Shown: positions 1-10,589 of the stretch, piece by piece
How positions within the stretch are numbered: position 1 is the stretch's first letter
Layout of the letters: every line of letters starts with the position of its first letter
Assembly: GCA_029961685.1 (NCBI GenBank)
Contig: JARWKL010000013.1
Location: forward strand, 24,086,922-24,150,921
Direction of reading: 5' to 3'
Length of the DNA stretch: 64,000 nt
From: Aristolochia californica
Lineage: Eukaryota; Streptophyta; Magnoliopsida; Piperales; Aristolochiaceae
The notes under the pieces: model-generated
Databases searched by the model: none
Seen by the model: only the letters and a program-made list of their open reading frames with translations
Told to the model about the DNA's origin: nothing
Program-made: the position numbers and the translations under genes

Positions 1-15
1 ATGTTTCAAATAGAG

Positions 16-615
16 CTAATGTGCTCGTAACAAGTTGAAAACAATCCTCAAGTGTGCCAAGTGCTCCTCAAACGACTTGCTATATATCAAAATATCATCG
101 AAAAATACAATAACATATTTTAGAAGATAGGGGCTAAATACCTCGTTCATCAAAGCTTGAAAAGTGGAGGGTGCATTGGATAACCTGAACGGCATGACGA
201 CGAACTCAAAGTGGCCAATGTGCATGCGGAATGTCGTCTTCTCGATATCAGACGGGTGCATCTGGACCTGAAGGTATCCCGAACGGAGGTCGAGTTTAGT
301 GAATAACCACGACCCATGTAACTCATCAAGGAGCTCATCCACTACCAGAATCGAAAACTTGTCTTTTACTGTCTGCACGTTCAACTCCTGATAATCTATG
401 GAGAACATCCATGTCCCATCATGTTTTCTCACAAGTAAGACGGGTGAAGAGAACATGGAGCGACTGGGATGAATAAGACCCTGTTTCAACATCTCCTGGC
501 ACTGACTCTGTATCTCGTCCTTCTGAAGGTGTGGGTAATGGTACGGTCGCACGACCACTACCTCAGATCCTGATTTTAGATAGATCCTGTGGTCACAGTG
601 CCTCAGGGGAGGCAA
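16..615 (-). pseudogene. gypsy reverse transcriptase (element D)
   Basis: About 200 codons open. It starts upstream of RT with a segment containing RHCDHRIYLKSG and [14 protein letters not shown], then the RT core [32 protein letters not shown] and the catalytic box VIVFFDDILIYSKS. Both aspartates of the catalytic box are present. The frame is cut by the window edge region before RNase H. Gypsy RT copies the element's RNA into DNA in cytoplasmic particles. The domain itself looks intact, but the flanking PR segment is in separate frames, so the polyprotein is not made. Confidence 0.88.
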
Positions 616-750
616 ACTCGAAGGCTCCTAGAAGAAGTCAGAGAACTCCTCAACTAGACCCTCACTAGTACTAACAAGCTGTTCCTATGTCTGCAAAGTG
701 TGCATGCAGTGGGCCCTGTCCACCTGACAGCCCTGTAAGAGCATCCGACT

Positions 751-1280
751 CTAGGCCAAGTCAAAGCTCATGGTTAAAGTCAAAAAGTCCAACAGAATGG
801 GCCCCAACGTTTGTAACCATTTAATGCCTAATACCATATCAAATGCCGCCAGGGGAATAACAAAAAATTCAGCATTAAACGAAGTATAGCCAATGGAAAA
901 AGTTACTGCGATACTAATCCTATAGTTAGGGACATTCTCACCATTGGCCACTGAGACGGTGGTTGTCGGATGAGTGTGTATCTGGAGCTGGAGATGCTAT
1001 GCAGCTGTCAAACTCAAAAAATTATGTGTACTCCCTGAGTCGACTAGTCCCACCAGTTCTCGGTCGATGACATGAGCTCGGACTTGCATTGTATTAGGCG
1101 ATTTCTGGCCAGTAATAGCATGCAAGGATATCTCCGGTGGTTCCTCCTCAATAATATCCTCTGGCTCCTCTGAATCCTCCACCTCGAGCTAAAATAATCA
1201 TTAACATTGGTGTCCTACCCTATACTGCTCATCACAGTTAAAACATAAATTTTTGGAACGCCTTTCTGCCATCTCAGCAC
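751..1280 (-). pseudogene. gypsy zinc knuckle and aspartic protease (element D)
   Basis: Two open pieces (997-1182 and 751-951) carry the protease. [11 protein letters not shown] holds the catalytic aspartate, and the second piece ends in FDMVLGIKWLQTLG, the usual protease C-terminal block in plant gypsy elements. Just upstream (about 1200-1280) the minus strand reads CFNCDEQYRVGHQC, a nucleocapsid zinc knuckle. A stop near 1190 and a frame change near 960-990 break the polyprotein. The short acidic stretch EEPEDIIEEEPP before the protease is typical of this spacer. Confidence 0.82.
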
Positions 1281-2286
1281 TCGTTAATTTTTTTATAAAG
1301 CTCGGTAGGGAATTACCAGGGCGGGGATCGGCTACCCGAGTCGTAGTCGGATTGTGTCTGGATGGGGCTGCTAGAGATGCTCCCTAAGATGAAGTATAGC
1401 AGTGCCCTTGCCACGTGGAGGAAGTGTTCCTCTCACCTAACAAACCCGACTTACGTTGTTGCATCTGTTGTCATTGTTCGATTGCTCGTGCCATATTCAT
1501 TGCATGAGCTAAATCTGTAGGCATAAGGAGTTCTACCTCTAGCTGTAAATACTCATTGAGACCTATTGTGAATAGGGAGACCTACTGGTCAACCAATACC
1601 CTCTCACCAGCACGAGGCCACTTTTCCTGGAACAGTTTTTTATATTGTTCCACCGAACCAATTCGTCGCAATAGGATTAACTCTCCCAAGGGGTTGTTGT
1701 TGGCGGGAGGTCCAAATCTAACTGTGCATAGATTTTTAAATTCTCCCCAAGTCATCCCTCATCTCTCTTTCTCTACTTTAGTAACCCATAGCATGGCTTC
1801 ATCTGTCATATGGAACGAGGCTAGTTGCACCTTATCCCATTCAGTAGTCCCTTGGTTCAAAAACATTTTTTCACATCTATGCAACCAAATTAAGGGATCA
1901 ACTGAACCATTGAAAGAGGGAAACTCTAACTTGGTGTACCTTGGAACTGTGCCTCCATGTTGGGGTCCTTGGACAACAGTGCGCCCAGACCACTGCTCCC
2001 CTCTTCTGTGATATGGTTGAGCAACCTCTCTCACCTCTGGAGTATGATGTCTCTCTGCCCTCAACTCCGTTAGCATGCTGATGACTCGGCTCATCTCTTC
2101 TTCCAAACCACAAACATTCCCCAACACTGGTTGTGCTGTTTCAAGGTTATCTTCTATCTTTTGTATCCTGATTTGGATTTCTTCATTGCTGATATTATCC
2201 CCCATGTTACCCTGCTCTGATACCAAGTTGTTACGATCCCGGGTCATGGATTGAGTAACACGGCGTGAAACTTGAGACTCTAGCAC
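1281..2286 (-). pseudogene. gypsy Gag (element D), start inside the LTR
   Basis: The N-terminal half (1759-2286) is open. It begins within the LTR, crosses the PBS, has a predicted coiled-coil-like stretch (ISNEEIQIRIQKIEDNLE) and the capsid block LEFPSFNGSVDPLIWLHRCE. The C-terminal half (about 1300-1757) is recognisable in the same strand (YKKLFQEKWPRAGERVLVDQ, then a stop, then LAHAMNMARAIEQ) but has stops. The start used by the virus-like mRNA is uncertain. The methionine in SMTRDRNN, encoded by the last bases of the LTR, is conserved in element A and the solo LTR at 8543-9362; an internal methionine (MGDNISNEE) downstream of the PBS is the alternative. Confidence 0.8.
2214..2225 (-). other. 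primer binding site, element D
   Basis: On the minus strand TGGTATCAGAGC, the standard plant initiator tRNA-Met primer site, lies 3 nt from the LTR end at 2229. It fixes the LTR boundary and the element's orientation. Confidence 0.9.
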
Positions 2287-3120
2287 TCAGAATTTAAGAT
2301 CACTTCATGTCAAGGGTCTGATATGAGTCTTTCTCTTTGACCAGTGCTCGGCCAGGAGGAAAGCTCCTCTTTTGATGGTCCTAACGAGTTGTTGTGATAG
2401 GTAGGATACCCCACAACAATGCTGAGCTTTCTAGAGCAAGCTGCTCCCTTTTCTTGCTCATAGCAAAGAGGGTTTGGCCCTCTTTGTTGCTACTCTAGCT
2501 AAGAGTGCAATCCTTCTTTCTGAATTAACTTGAAACACGAGTTTGGGATAGATTATTACCTCTTCTTTGCTGCTGATATCAGCTCCCACGTTGCACCACG
2601 ATTGCTCAAGATCTGAGGATGAAGATCCTCACTTCTCTGCTCGTTAAGGGAGGAATTGAGGCCCCTCTTGCTGCAGCTGCCGAGAAGGAGGACAGATGTC
2701 CTCTTTGGGCTCGGAAATGGGCAAGAAGCCCCTCTTCTTAGTATGGATGATGATGGATGAAGTTGGGTGAAGATGGATGGCAATGGAGGATGAAGGATAG
2801 GTTGGATTTTTGGAGTAAACCCTAAACTCGAGATCAAGAGGTGATCTCAACCTGTTTACACTAGGTTATTCTAAAATCTCAAAGTTTACCTATTTCATTC
2901 ATTCCTTTCCCTTAAATAGATCACATCATGGAGTATTAGAGTTAGGGTTAAAATAATTCCCCATAATGCCCCTACATATAAAAGTAATTAGAAATAACTC
3001 CTACTTAAAACAATATAAGAAATAAATCCTACTCAAAGTAATATAAGAAATAAATCCTATTGAGTGAGTTGTTGTTGTCTCCTTTATTGTGTGACTCGGT
3101 GTGCTATTGAGTCCACAACA
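2229..3120 (-). repeat. 5' LTR of element D
   Basis: 892 bp, minus orientation, from TGTTGTGGACTCAATAGCAC (at 3120) to GATCGTAACA (at 2229). The inner end abuts the PBS. The outer end is nearly identical to the start of the solo LTR at 8543 and similar to the LTRs of element A. It encodes the first Gag codons. The matching 3' LTR and TSD are outside the window. Confidence 0.88.
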
Positions 3121-3689
3121 CTTATTCATGCGATCTCTATTTGAACACGTGAGATTAATTTGGCAATCCAAATCATCTAATAGACCAGGCTTCCTTGCTA
3201 ATACATGCGTCATGACTGATCTTTGGATCCCATCATTCCTTTCTCGGTTTTCTCTGTCCACTGTTGCCAACTGATTGGCTGCCTCTTATCTTTGTTGTCT
3301 GTTGTTGTCGACCGATTGGTTTATTTCCATGAGTTATGAAAGTTGCTGAGTTGTTGATTATCATCAATAGAACATTATATGATTTGTTGAGTATAGAGAA
3401 AATTCTGAGTTACTGATTCCTCTTAACTTGAACCAGGAAACAAATGCCCGGATCGGGTTCACTTGGGTTTACTCAGACCAGCAAGGTCTGACTCGGGCCC
3501 AGTCGACTCAAACTCTCCACCTGGTCTCGTGACTCAGGCACTCAATTTCTTGACTCGGTCTCTTGACTCTGGCTTGATTGATAGCCTAGGTTATTACAAC
3601 TTCCTTTACAATGAAGATTATCTTTGCAAAAGAATTTACAATACTTTAGCATATAAAGCGTTTGATGGTTTATACAGACAAACGTGCCA
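3121..3689. other. gene-free stretch, decayed repeats
   Basis: No coding domain seen. About 3440-3590 is a GC-richer block with repeated GACTCGG-like words. This resembles the interior of the non-autonomous elements I and J (34620-34790 and 51690-51850) and may be an old fragment of that family. The rest is unassigned. Confidence 0.4.
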
Positions 3690-5133
3690 CCTCCAACAAG
3701 AATTCTTCTACTGCTGCTACTCCTATACAAGGTATGGTTTCAACTACTTCTCCATCCTAGATCATTGACTCTGGGTTTTTTGAGCACTTGACATATAATG
3801 GTCCTCCTGAATTCTATTTCTCCTTGTTTACTTGAATTTTTTTCTATAGCTGAAGGATCCCAAACCAAGGTATGTGGGGGTGGGGTCCACATTTGCCACA
3901 CCTACTCTTCATTTAAAAGACGTCTTCTTTGTACCTAAGTTTCCATTAAACCTATTATTTTTTAGTCAACTCTCAAAAAGATTTTATTGTTCCATCACTT
4001 TTTGCCCTTCTTCATGTGTTCTTCTGGATCTAAAGGCAAGGTAGGTTATTGGTGGAGGCAGTGAAAGAGGGGGCTCTACTATCTTGATTCACCAACACTA
4101 ACAGTCACCACCAATGGACAACATATAGCTATTCAGTGACACAATAGGCTAGGACATCCATCACTTCATTCTATCAAACAGATTATTTATTCATTACAGT
4201 CTGTTTCAAGTCTCAACTGCAAAGACTATCAAGTAAACACCAGTGGAGTACTTATTCTCCTCGTGGGGAAACCAACAGTTTTGCCCCATTTTTTTATTTC
4301 ACACTAATATATGGGGCCCTATGAATATTTCTAGTGTTTTTCTATCAAAAGTGTTTTGTTACATTTGTGGATGACTTCTCTTGAGGAACATGGTTATTCC
4401 TCCTAAAAGAGATATCCAAAGTCTTACATCTTTTTAAGTTCTTTTGTTCCACTGTGTCTACTAAGTTTAACACTACCTTCAAGATTATTCATTCTAATAA
4501 TGCCAAGGATTATCTATCTTCAAATTTCCAATCCTTTTGTCAAGAACAATGCATCATTCACCAAACCTCTTGTGTCTAAGCTCTACTTCATCATATGCAT
4601 GAGCCTCACTTCTATTGGCCCCATGCCATCCTCACTACCTGTTATCTTATTAACAGGTTACCCTCTTCTGTGCTTGGTAACCAAACACCATACCGGTGAT
4701 AAGCTATTTTCTATCCCTTTGAGAGTATTCTATACTAAATTGGATCACAGGGCAATTAAATGTATTTTTTGAGGTACTCTCAGACTCAAAATGTTATGTC
4801 TGTTACAATCCATTTCTTCGAAATTTTTTTGTTTATAGTGATGCCACATTCTTTGAGGATAAACCCTTCTATCCATCCACGGGTGTCCCACCTAGTTTTT
4901 TTGTAGCTAATGAGTTTCCTAAACTTATTGTGCCCATTGATGATTCTACAATTCATGGTCATCTTGATATACCTGCCATGCCCCCTAATGCATTGGTTGA
5001 CACTAAACCTATGGAGTCTCGAGAATCTTCTAAGTAAGCTCTCCTTCTCCACCTCCTATTTTTGGTCCTTCATTTGATACCCAACCTATTGCTCTTGGGA
5101 AAGAACCTTGGGCCTACACCCAACCTTCTACAT
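3690..5133 (+). pseudogene. decayed copia PR-integrase region (element T)
   Basis: A plus-strand copia polyprotein fragment in many frames. In order: protease remnant (IIDSGFFEHLT), protease tail (SQLSKRFYCSITFCPSSCV), GAG-pre-integrase (VIGGGSERGG, NRLGHPSLHSIKQ), integrase pieces (NAKDYLSSNFQSFCQE, FYWPHAILTTCYLINRLPSS) and the integrase-RT linker. It has numerous stops and frameshifts. It is interrupted at 5133/5134 by the LTR of copia E, and its continuation is not found downstream. Confidence 0.75.
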
Positions 5134-5542
5134 TGTTACAATGTGGGACCCATCATGGTTGCACAAGCTAGTGGGACCCACCATGAGGAAGTGGGATGCC
5201 AAGAAGAGTCCTCACCCAGGCTCGCACGAGTTAGGAGATAAGAAGCACGAGCTGGTATAAGTTAGAAGATTTGAAGATCAAGTGGGAGCCACAAAGATAA
5301 GACCACAAGCCAACCTCCTCTCTTATATCCAGGTGATTAATGAAGAGTTAGAGTTCAAGTTATATTAGGCCTCTAGTAGATTGTGTTATCTTTTAATGAT
5401 AGACTTAACGTAGAGAGTTAGAGTTGGAATGTAATTAGGAGACTTAAAGTGTAATTGTATAAGGACTCTATCACTTTCTCTAATATAAATAGAGGTATTG
5501 TAACTCAGAATTAATCAAGTTCTACAATTCTTTCTTGAGTAA

Positions 5543-5583
<41 letters not shown>

Positions 5584-5709
5584 TGCTTGATGCACACTAT
5601 GTATCTCTTCACCTCTTCTATCTACCCGAGAGTTTTCTTCCCCTTTTCTTCTTTTTATTTCTCTCTTCCCTTGCTCAGAATATTAGGAAAAAGGGTCCTA
5701 AATTCAACA
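5134..5709 (+). repeat. 5' LTR of copia E
   Basis: 576 bp, from TGTTACAATGTGGGACCC to CTAAATTCAACA, followed directly by a PBS. It matches the minus-strand LTRs of F (24365-24983) and C (37376-37962, 56671-57212). It contains a (CT)n tract at about 5546-5575 in the transcribed R/U5 part, and a TATA-like CTAATATAAATAGAG near 5480 that probably drives transcription. Confidence 0.88.
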
Positions 5710-5721
5710 TGGTATCATAGC
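5710..5721 (+). other. primer binding site, copia E
   Basis: TGGTATCATAGC adjoins the LTR end. It is the tRNA-Met primer site with one mismatch to the usual TGGTATCAGAGC. The leader at 5722-6189 shows no ORF. Confidence 0.82.
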
Positions 5722-6189
5722 ATTAAATTTAGGATCCCCATGTCAAAAGGTATGCTTTAAGAAGATATGATCAACACCACTCATAAAAGGCTCCTTATGA
5801 AGGAAGATAAAAAAAACGTGAGATAAGTTCCTTCATTATTTTTCTTCATGTTACTGGTTTCCAAATTTAGAAGACGATTTAAAGATGAGTATGTGAATGT
5901 TTTTCATCTTATGAGATTGAGGATAGGAATGCCTCTCGATCTAGAAGAAGCTATATCAAAGTAGTTTTGTAAGTTTGGAATTTATGTTAACCGAGACCAG
6001 TCCATGATTAGTGAAGATTCCCCTAATATAAAAGATTGATATTGAGTCTATTATGAGTGGTTAATTTTTCTAGAAAAAAATTAGAATAATGATTGTTAGC
6101 GTCAATGCTAAATTTCTCCATGCACCAAGTTGTTGAAGAATACTACTTGGATTTTTTTATTAGAATTTATTGGAGATTTGTTTTCATTG

Positions 6190-6679
6190 AAGTGCCTATT
6201 ATGGCTGAAGAAATATGAGTAGCAAAGGTGATATATGCAGAATTACCACTATTCCCTTACGAAGGGTATCAAATTTTATGAGTTGGTCCACATCGGTTCA
6301 GATGTTTCTTATAAAAAATGACCTACTTGGTCATCTTACCAACCATGGACCACCTATTGTTGAAGAAGACATTTTTTTTATAAAAAAATGGTTAAAAAAT
6401 GATACCATTGTGATTAGTCGGCTAATCAACAACATGGAAAAATTGTGGAAAGAATGCATTTATTGTGGGAGATATGGCCAAACTATAGATACATGCTATT
6501 ACAAGGAAGGCAGTTACTATGAAAAAAATGGTCACTATAGAGAAATATGTTATCATGCCAATGACAACTCTGACTTGACAAAGGCTAATCAAGCCTTAGT
6601 AGGAGATACAAAGGAGGATCAGCCCACCAAATCAACTAAAAAGAAAATTTTTCCTAATGAAGAATATGAGTTGTTTTAG
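6190..6679 (+). pseudogene. copia Gag (element E), internally deleted
   Basis: The start (ATGGCTGAAG near 6200) is followed by a stop. The open part from 6215 has the family's N-terminal block RITTIPLRRVSNFMSW, then WLKNDTIVISRLINNMEKLW. It then jumps directly to the zinc knuckle CIYCGRYGQTIDTCYY. Compared with element C the central capsid region is missing, an in-frame deletion. The end (TKEDQPTKSTKKKIFPNEE) matches the Gag-protease linker of C. Inactive. Confidence 0.82.
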
Positions 6680-6682
6680 AAA

Positions 6683-7335
6683 ATGATGGATTTTTCTCCA
6701 AGTTCCATTGCCACCACTGCTTCAGGTATGTTATCGGCCTCATCTTCATCATGGATAATTGACTTAGAAGGCTCCAAGCATCTTACAAGTGACAAAAATT
6801 TATTACATTCTATATCTTCATGTCTTTCACATAAGTTTGTTACCATAGCTGACGATTCTCAAACCAAAGTTCAAAGGAAAGGATCCACTTCCGTTATACC
6901 ATCACTTCCACTCATTGATATTCTATTTGTTCCTACCTTCCCTTTGAATATGTTATCTGTTAGTCAACTAACAAAATATTTTAATTGCTCTATCACCTTC
7001 TCACCCACTTCGTGTGTATTTCAGGATCTTATAACGAAACATGTGATTGGTGGTGGCTGTGAACAAGGGGGGCTCTAGTACCTAGACATGCCAAAAATAA
7101 ATATTGTTTCCACTGGTGAAAAAGAGACAAGTCTATGACACAACCAGTTGGGACATCTATCTGCACAATCTCTTCATTATATGTTTCCTACTCTTAAAGT
7201 CAGGTCAGAGTTCAATTGTGAAGTTTGTCAAATGAGTATACATCAAAGGAGTACATACTCACCTCGTCCAGAAGTCAAAAGTATTACTCCATTTTCATTA
7301 ATTCATACCATTGTATGGGGACCCTTGAGCGTCTA
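6683..7335 (+). pseudogene. copia protease and GAG-pre-integrase (element E)
   Basis: The protease segment has SSSWIIDLEGSKHLTSDKN, where relatives have DSGAS. The catalytic Asp remains but the Ser-Gly next to it is lost, so activity is unlikely. It continues with LLHSISSCLSHKFVTIAD and FPLNMLSVSQLTKYFNCS, then a stop at about 7076. The GAG-pre-integrase and zinc finger follow (NQLGHLSAQSLHYMF, then FNCEVCQMSIHQRSTYSP, in which a Lys of the relatives is changed). Confidence 0.82.
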
Positions 7336-7899
7336 AAATATTTCTCAAGTCAGGTATTGTATTACATTTATTCACTCGTACCACTTGGTTGTTTCTATTT
7401 AAGGAGCGTTCTGAGATACCATAGATTTTTAAGTCTTTTCATGCTATGGTACTCACTCAGTTTTGTCAGAAAATAAAAATACTTCGGTCTGGTAATGCCT
7501 AAGAATACATTTCCAAGGACCTTGACTCATTTTGTCAAGAAAATGGCATCATCCATCAAACATCATGTGCCTACTCTCCTCAACAAAATGGTGTAGCCGA
7601 ATGGAAAGATCATCATATTCTTGAGGTAGCTCGAGGTTTATTATATGTCATGAAACTTCCATCAAGTGTATCTTTTTAGGATACTCTCACACACAAAAGG
7701 GTTATGTTTTCTATAATCCTACTCTTCAATGTTTACTTGTGTCCTGGGATGTCACATTTTTTGAAGACTCTCAATACTATTCTAACAATGCTCCTCCACG
7801 TTTATCTTCAGTACTAGGTTCTCCTCGACAGGTTGTGCCCCATGCTACATAAACTACTCAGACCCCAGAAACACTGGGTGACACCACACCTACTGAGTT
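7336..7899 (+). pseudogene. copia integrase remnant (element E)
   Basis: Several frames carry integrase pieces: NISQVRYCITFI, then a core remnant with PSNIMC and EVARGLLYVMKLPS. Next, after a deletion of the block that in element R holds YFYWPHAILTTCFLINRLP, comes SSKCIFLGYSHTQKGYVFYN. The DDE set is not complete. A TRIM interrupts the linker at 7899/8206. Confidence 0.75.
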
Positions 7900-8205
7900 T
7901 GTTAAATTGGGTCCAAGGCCTATTCCATAATGACTAGCCAACTTAGGAAACCTCTTTTCCAACTAATAAACTCAAGATCTTTGATATCACTAATCCATGT
8001 GGGACTATTCCTTAACACTCCCCATCACGTATAGGCACGTGGATAATTTAGGTGGAAGCCCACATATGAGTAGTTGCTCTGATACCATGTTAAATTGGGT
8101 CCAAGGCCTATCCCATAATGACTAGCTAACTTAGGAAACCTTCTTTCCAACTAATAAACTCAAGATCTTTGATCTCACTAACGCATGTGGGACTATTCCT
8201 TAATA
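7900..8205 (-). mobile_element. TRIM (miniature LTR retrotransposon) in copia E
   Basis: 306 bp. Two 118-bp direct terminal repeats (7900-8017 and 8088-8205) start TGTTAAATTGGGTCCAAGGC and end CCTTAACA (mutated to CCTTAATA in the second). Between them are only a PPT complement (CTCCCCATCACG at 8018) and, directly next to the right repeat, the PBS complement GCTCTGATACCA (8076-8087). Orientation is therefore minus. The 5-bp TSD GAGTT is at 7895-7899 and 8206-8210. It has no coding capacity, as is typical for TRIM elements, which depend on other elements' enzymes. Confidence 0.93.
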
Positions 8206-8542
8206 GAGTTTATAGATCCCACTAACCCACAATATGATACTCGTCCTACTGCCATTCGAAAAGAACCCAGATCATGCACCATACCCTCTACTTCTCATCC
8301 CATATCAAATTTTGTGTCTCATCATCGTCTTTCCCCTGCATGTTGTCAATTTCTCTCTACTATTTCCTCCATATCTGTACCACAGTCCTATCAGGAGGCT
8401 AAAAGGAGAAATGGATGAAGAAATGCAAGCACTTTATGAAAATCATACATGGGCTCTAGTCCCACTTCCATAAGATAAAAAACCCGTATGTTGTAAATGG
8501 ATGTTTACTGTGAAACACAATCTAGATGGGTCCGTGGCTCGA
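8206..8542 (+). pseudogene. copia integrase-RT linker and RT start (element E)
   Basis: Decayed linker with YDTRPTAIRKEPRSC, STSHPISNFVSHHRLSPAC and PQSYQEAKR, then the RT N-terminus MDEEMQALYENHTWALVPLP. A stop follows, then KPVCCKWMFTVKHNLDGSVAR. The solo gypsy LTR 8543-9362 is inserted at the codons for VARLKARL. Confidence 0.82.
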
Positions 8543-9362
8543 TGTTATGGACTCAATAGCACACCGAGTCACTCAGAGGAGGAGACAATGACTCACCAAG
8601 TCACCTAATTTTACTTTTATTACTTATGTTGCTTTTAATTTCGAATTTGATTGATTATGTAATAAGACTTGAAGGTAGGGGTATAGTTGGGATTTATAAA
8701 CCTAACCCTAACCTATCTTGGCGTGAATGACCCTATTTAAAGGGTAAGGAATGAGAAATAAGGTAAGTTCAAATTTAGAGTAAAATAGAGTAATTAGGTT
8801 CTTACTAGGTTCCCTATCCTAGGGTTCTTGGCGTGAACTATCCTTGGTGGTTTGCTGCATCCACTGGGGGAGTCTTTGAGGAGATCTTGGAAGGAAAAGG
8901 AAGAAGAATCAGTCTTCTCTTCTAAGCTGCAATAGTCATCTATCTCTTCCACGAACCAGCAGTGAGGGAAGGAGGATTTGCGTGAGCCTTAGCATCAAGA
9001 AAGGGGTTTTCAAGTTGCTGATTGAAGGAGGTCTTCAAGAGGTAATTTTATCTATCTTTTTCGAGTTTAGAAGAGCTAGAGACTACCCTCTTTACATTCA
9101 GCATTGGTAGTTGCATGAATTCAGACACCCTACTCATTGACGTGAGGTATAAAGTGGGGTTTCATAATTGGATCCTTAAAACAGTCTCTTGATTGAATTG
9201 GTGCATCTATAATTGAGAAAAGGAAACTCCTTTTCAATTATAATGTGTGAGGGAATTAAAAGAGAGTTTCTTTTCACAAAAATGTGTTAAGAAACCTTTT
9301 AACAGTGCTGGATCCTTATTTGACTTGCCGAGTTACTAGATCCATGGCTAGGGACCATAACA
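8543..9362 (+). repeat. solo LTR of the chromovirus D family
   Basis: 820 bp, from TGTTATGGACTCAATAGCAC to GGGACCATAACA, flanked by the 5-bp TSD CTCGA (8538-8542, 9363-9367). It has no internal region, so it was left by LTR-LTR recombination. It is the same family as the LTR at 2229-3120 but in opposite orientation. Its last 33 bases before the terminal A can be read as [11 protein letters not shown], the conserved LTR-encoded Gag start. Confidence 0.93.
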
Positions 9363-10195
9363 CTCGACTGAAGGCTCGCCTCATGGCTAAAGGCTATACC
9401 CAATGTTATGGAATTGATTATGAAGAATCTTCTCTCCAGTGCCCAAAATGAACTCGATACGCGTGTTATTATCTCTAGTAGCTAGCTCTTCCTGGCAGAT
9501 ATATCAACTTGATGTGAAAAATTCCTTTTCGAATGGGAACATCAAAGAAGAAATTTATATGCAACAACCACCTGGGTATGTGGTTGAGGGGGAGTCAGTA
9601 TGTCGACTAAAAAAATATTTGTATGGTCTAAAATAGCCGCCTTGTGCATGGTTTGAGAAATTTAGTCAAACCCTCATACGGGCTTGATTTTAGAGATGCT
9701 CTAGAGATCACTCAGTATTTATTAAAAACACTCCTAGAGGCAAGGTAATTCTGGCAGTATATGTTGATGATATCATTTTAACTGGTGGTGGTTCTGAGTG
9801 CATCTAAAAAATAAAAGAAAAAATATGTGCTGAATTCAAGATAAAAGATCTTGGACTACTCAAATATTTTTTGGGTATTGAAGTATTATAATCCAAACAT
9901 GGGATTGTGTTATCCCAAAGAAAGTATGCACTTGATCTACTGGAGGAGATAAGAATGATGAGATGCAAACCAGCAAAAACTCCTATGGACTCAAATACAA
10001 AATTATGTGCAGGTACTGGACAAGATATAGATATCGGAAAATATCAAAGACTAGTTGGAACACTCATTTACCTGTGCTTAACAAGGCCAAATATATCCTA
10101 TGCAGTAAGTGAGGTGAGTCAATATATGCACAAACCACAACTTAATCATTGGCAAGCACTAGAAAGGATATTACAATATCTCAAAGGAGCTAAAG
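9363..10195 (+). pseudogene. copia reverse transcriptase and RNase H start (element E)
   Basis: RT resumes in frame after the solo LTR with LKARLMAKGYTQCYGIDYEE. It continues through IYQLDVKNSFSNGNIKEEIY, QQPPGYVVEGESVCRLKK, a stop in place of a codon after LYGLK, and the catalytic box AVYVDDIILTGG near 9755-9785. The connection region follows (QRLVGTLIYLCLTRPNISYA, MHKPQLNHWQALERILQYLK). It ends at 10195 where a hAT-like sequence starts. Several stops make it inactive. Confidence 0.86.
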
Positions 10196-10589
10196 TAGGG
10201 GTGGCATCGACACGAGCCCGTTCGTGAGCCGCTTGAGGTCGGCTCTGTTCCGGCTTGATTCGATTCGAATTTTTTTGGATCTCGAACTTGGGTTCATGAG
10301 CCGCTTGAGGTCGGCTCGGTTCCGGCTCAATTCGATTCAATTTTTTTGGATCTCGAACCAAGTTTGAGATCTAGATGAGTCAGATCATGAACTTAACGAG
10401 GCCCAAGAGGCGCGAGTTGGGAGCAAGACGGGATGTCTTCGTGTTTCAACTCGTAGAGTCAAAAATCATCACCGATTCACCCCGCCCAGGTAAGTGTGTT
10501 TTGCCATCCTTCTATCTAGAGTTTTATAAGCCATCCTCTCATGTGATTCTCTTCTTGTTACCTATGTGGGACTAATAAGCCTCTAATGA
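10196..10589 (+). mobile_element. hAT-like non-autonomous DNA element, one end
   Basis: It begins TAGGGGTGGCATCGACACGA, the type of terminus seen on plant hAT-related elements, and is followed by a GAGCC/CTCGAA-rich zone. It contains a 72-bp direct duplication (about 10219-10290 and 10291-10362). No transposase ORF, and no clear second inverted terminus found. A related sequence starts at 25521. The assignment is by terminus resemblance only. Confidence 0.45.

Larger units (their letters stand above)
1..3120 (-). mobile_element. Ty3/gypsy chromovirus-type element D, 5' half
   Basis: Minus-strand gypsy element running off the left edge. Reading right to left: 5' LTR, PBS, gag, zinc knuckle, protease, reverse transcriptase; integrase and the 3' LTR lie outside the window. 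The order gag-PR-RT and the gypsy RT motifs give the superfamily. LTR ends and the LTR-encoded Gag start resemble those of element A (39917-45609), which has a chromodomain tail, so D is probably of the same chromovirus group. The body has stops between the open segments and looks inactive. Confidence 0.9.
5134..10195 (+). mobile_element. Ty1/copia element E, 3' end lost
   Basis: Plus-strand copia element: 5' LTR, PBS, gag, PR, integrase, RT and part of RNase H. It is interrupted by a TRIM (7900-8205) and a solo gypsy LTR (8543-9362). It ends abruptly at a hAT-like sequence in the codons for LERILQYLKGA; RNase H and the 3' LTR are missing. The LTR family is that of elements C and F. It has internal deletions in gag and integrase. 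Confidence 0.88.

Noticed and set aside
1556..2011. Plus-strand ORF of 151 codons
   Set aside because: Antisense to Gag of element D.
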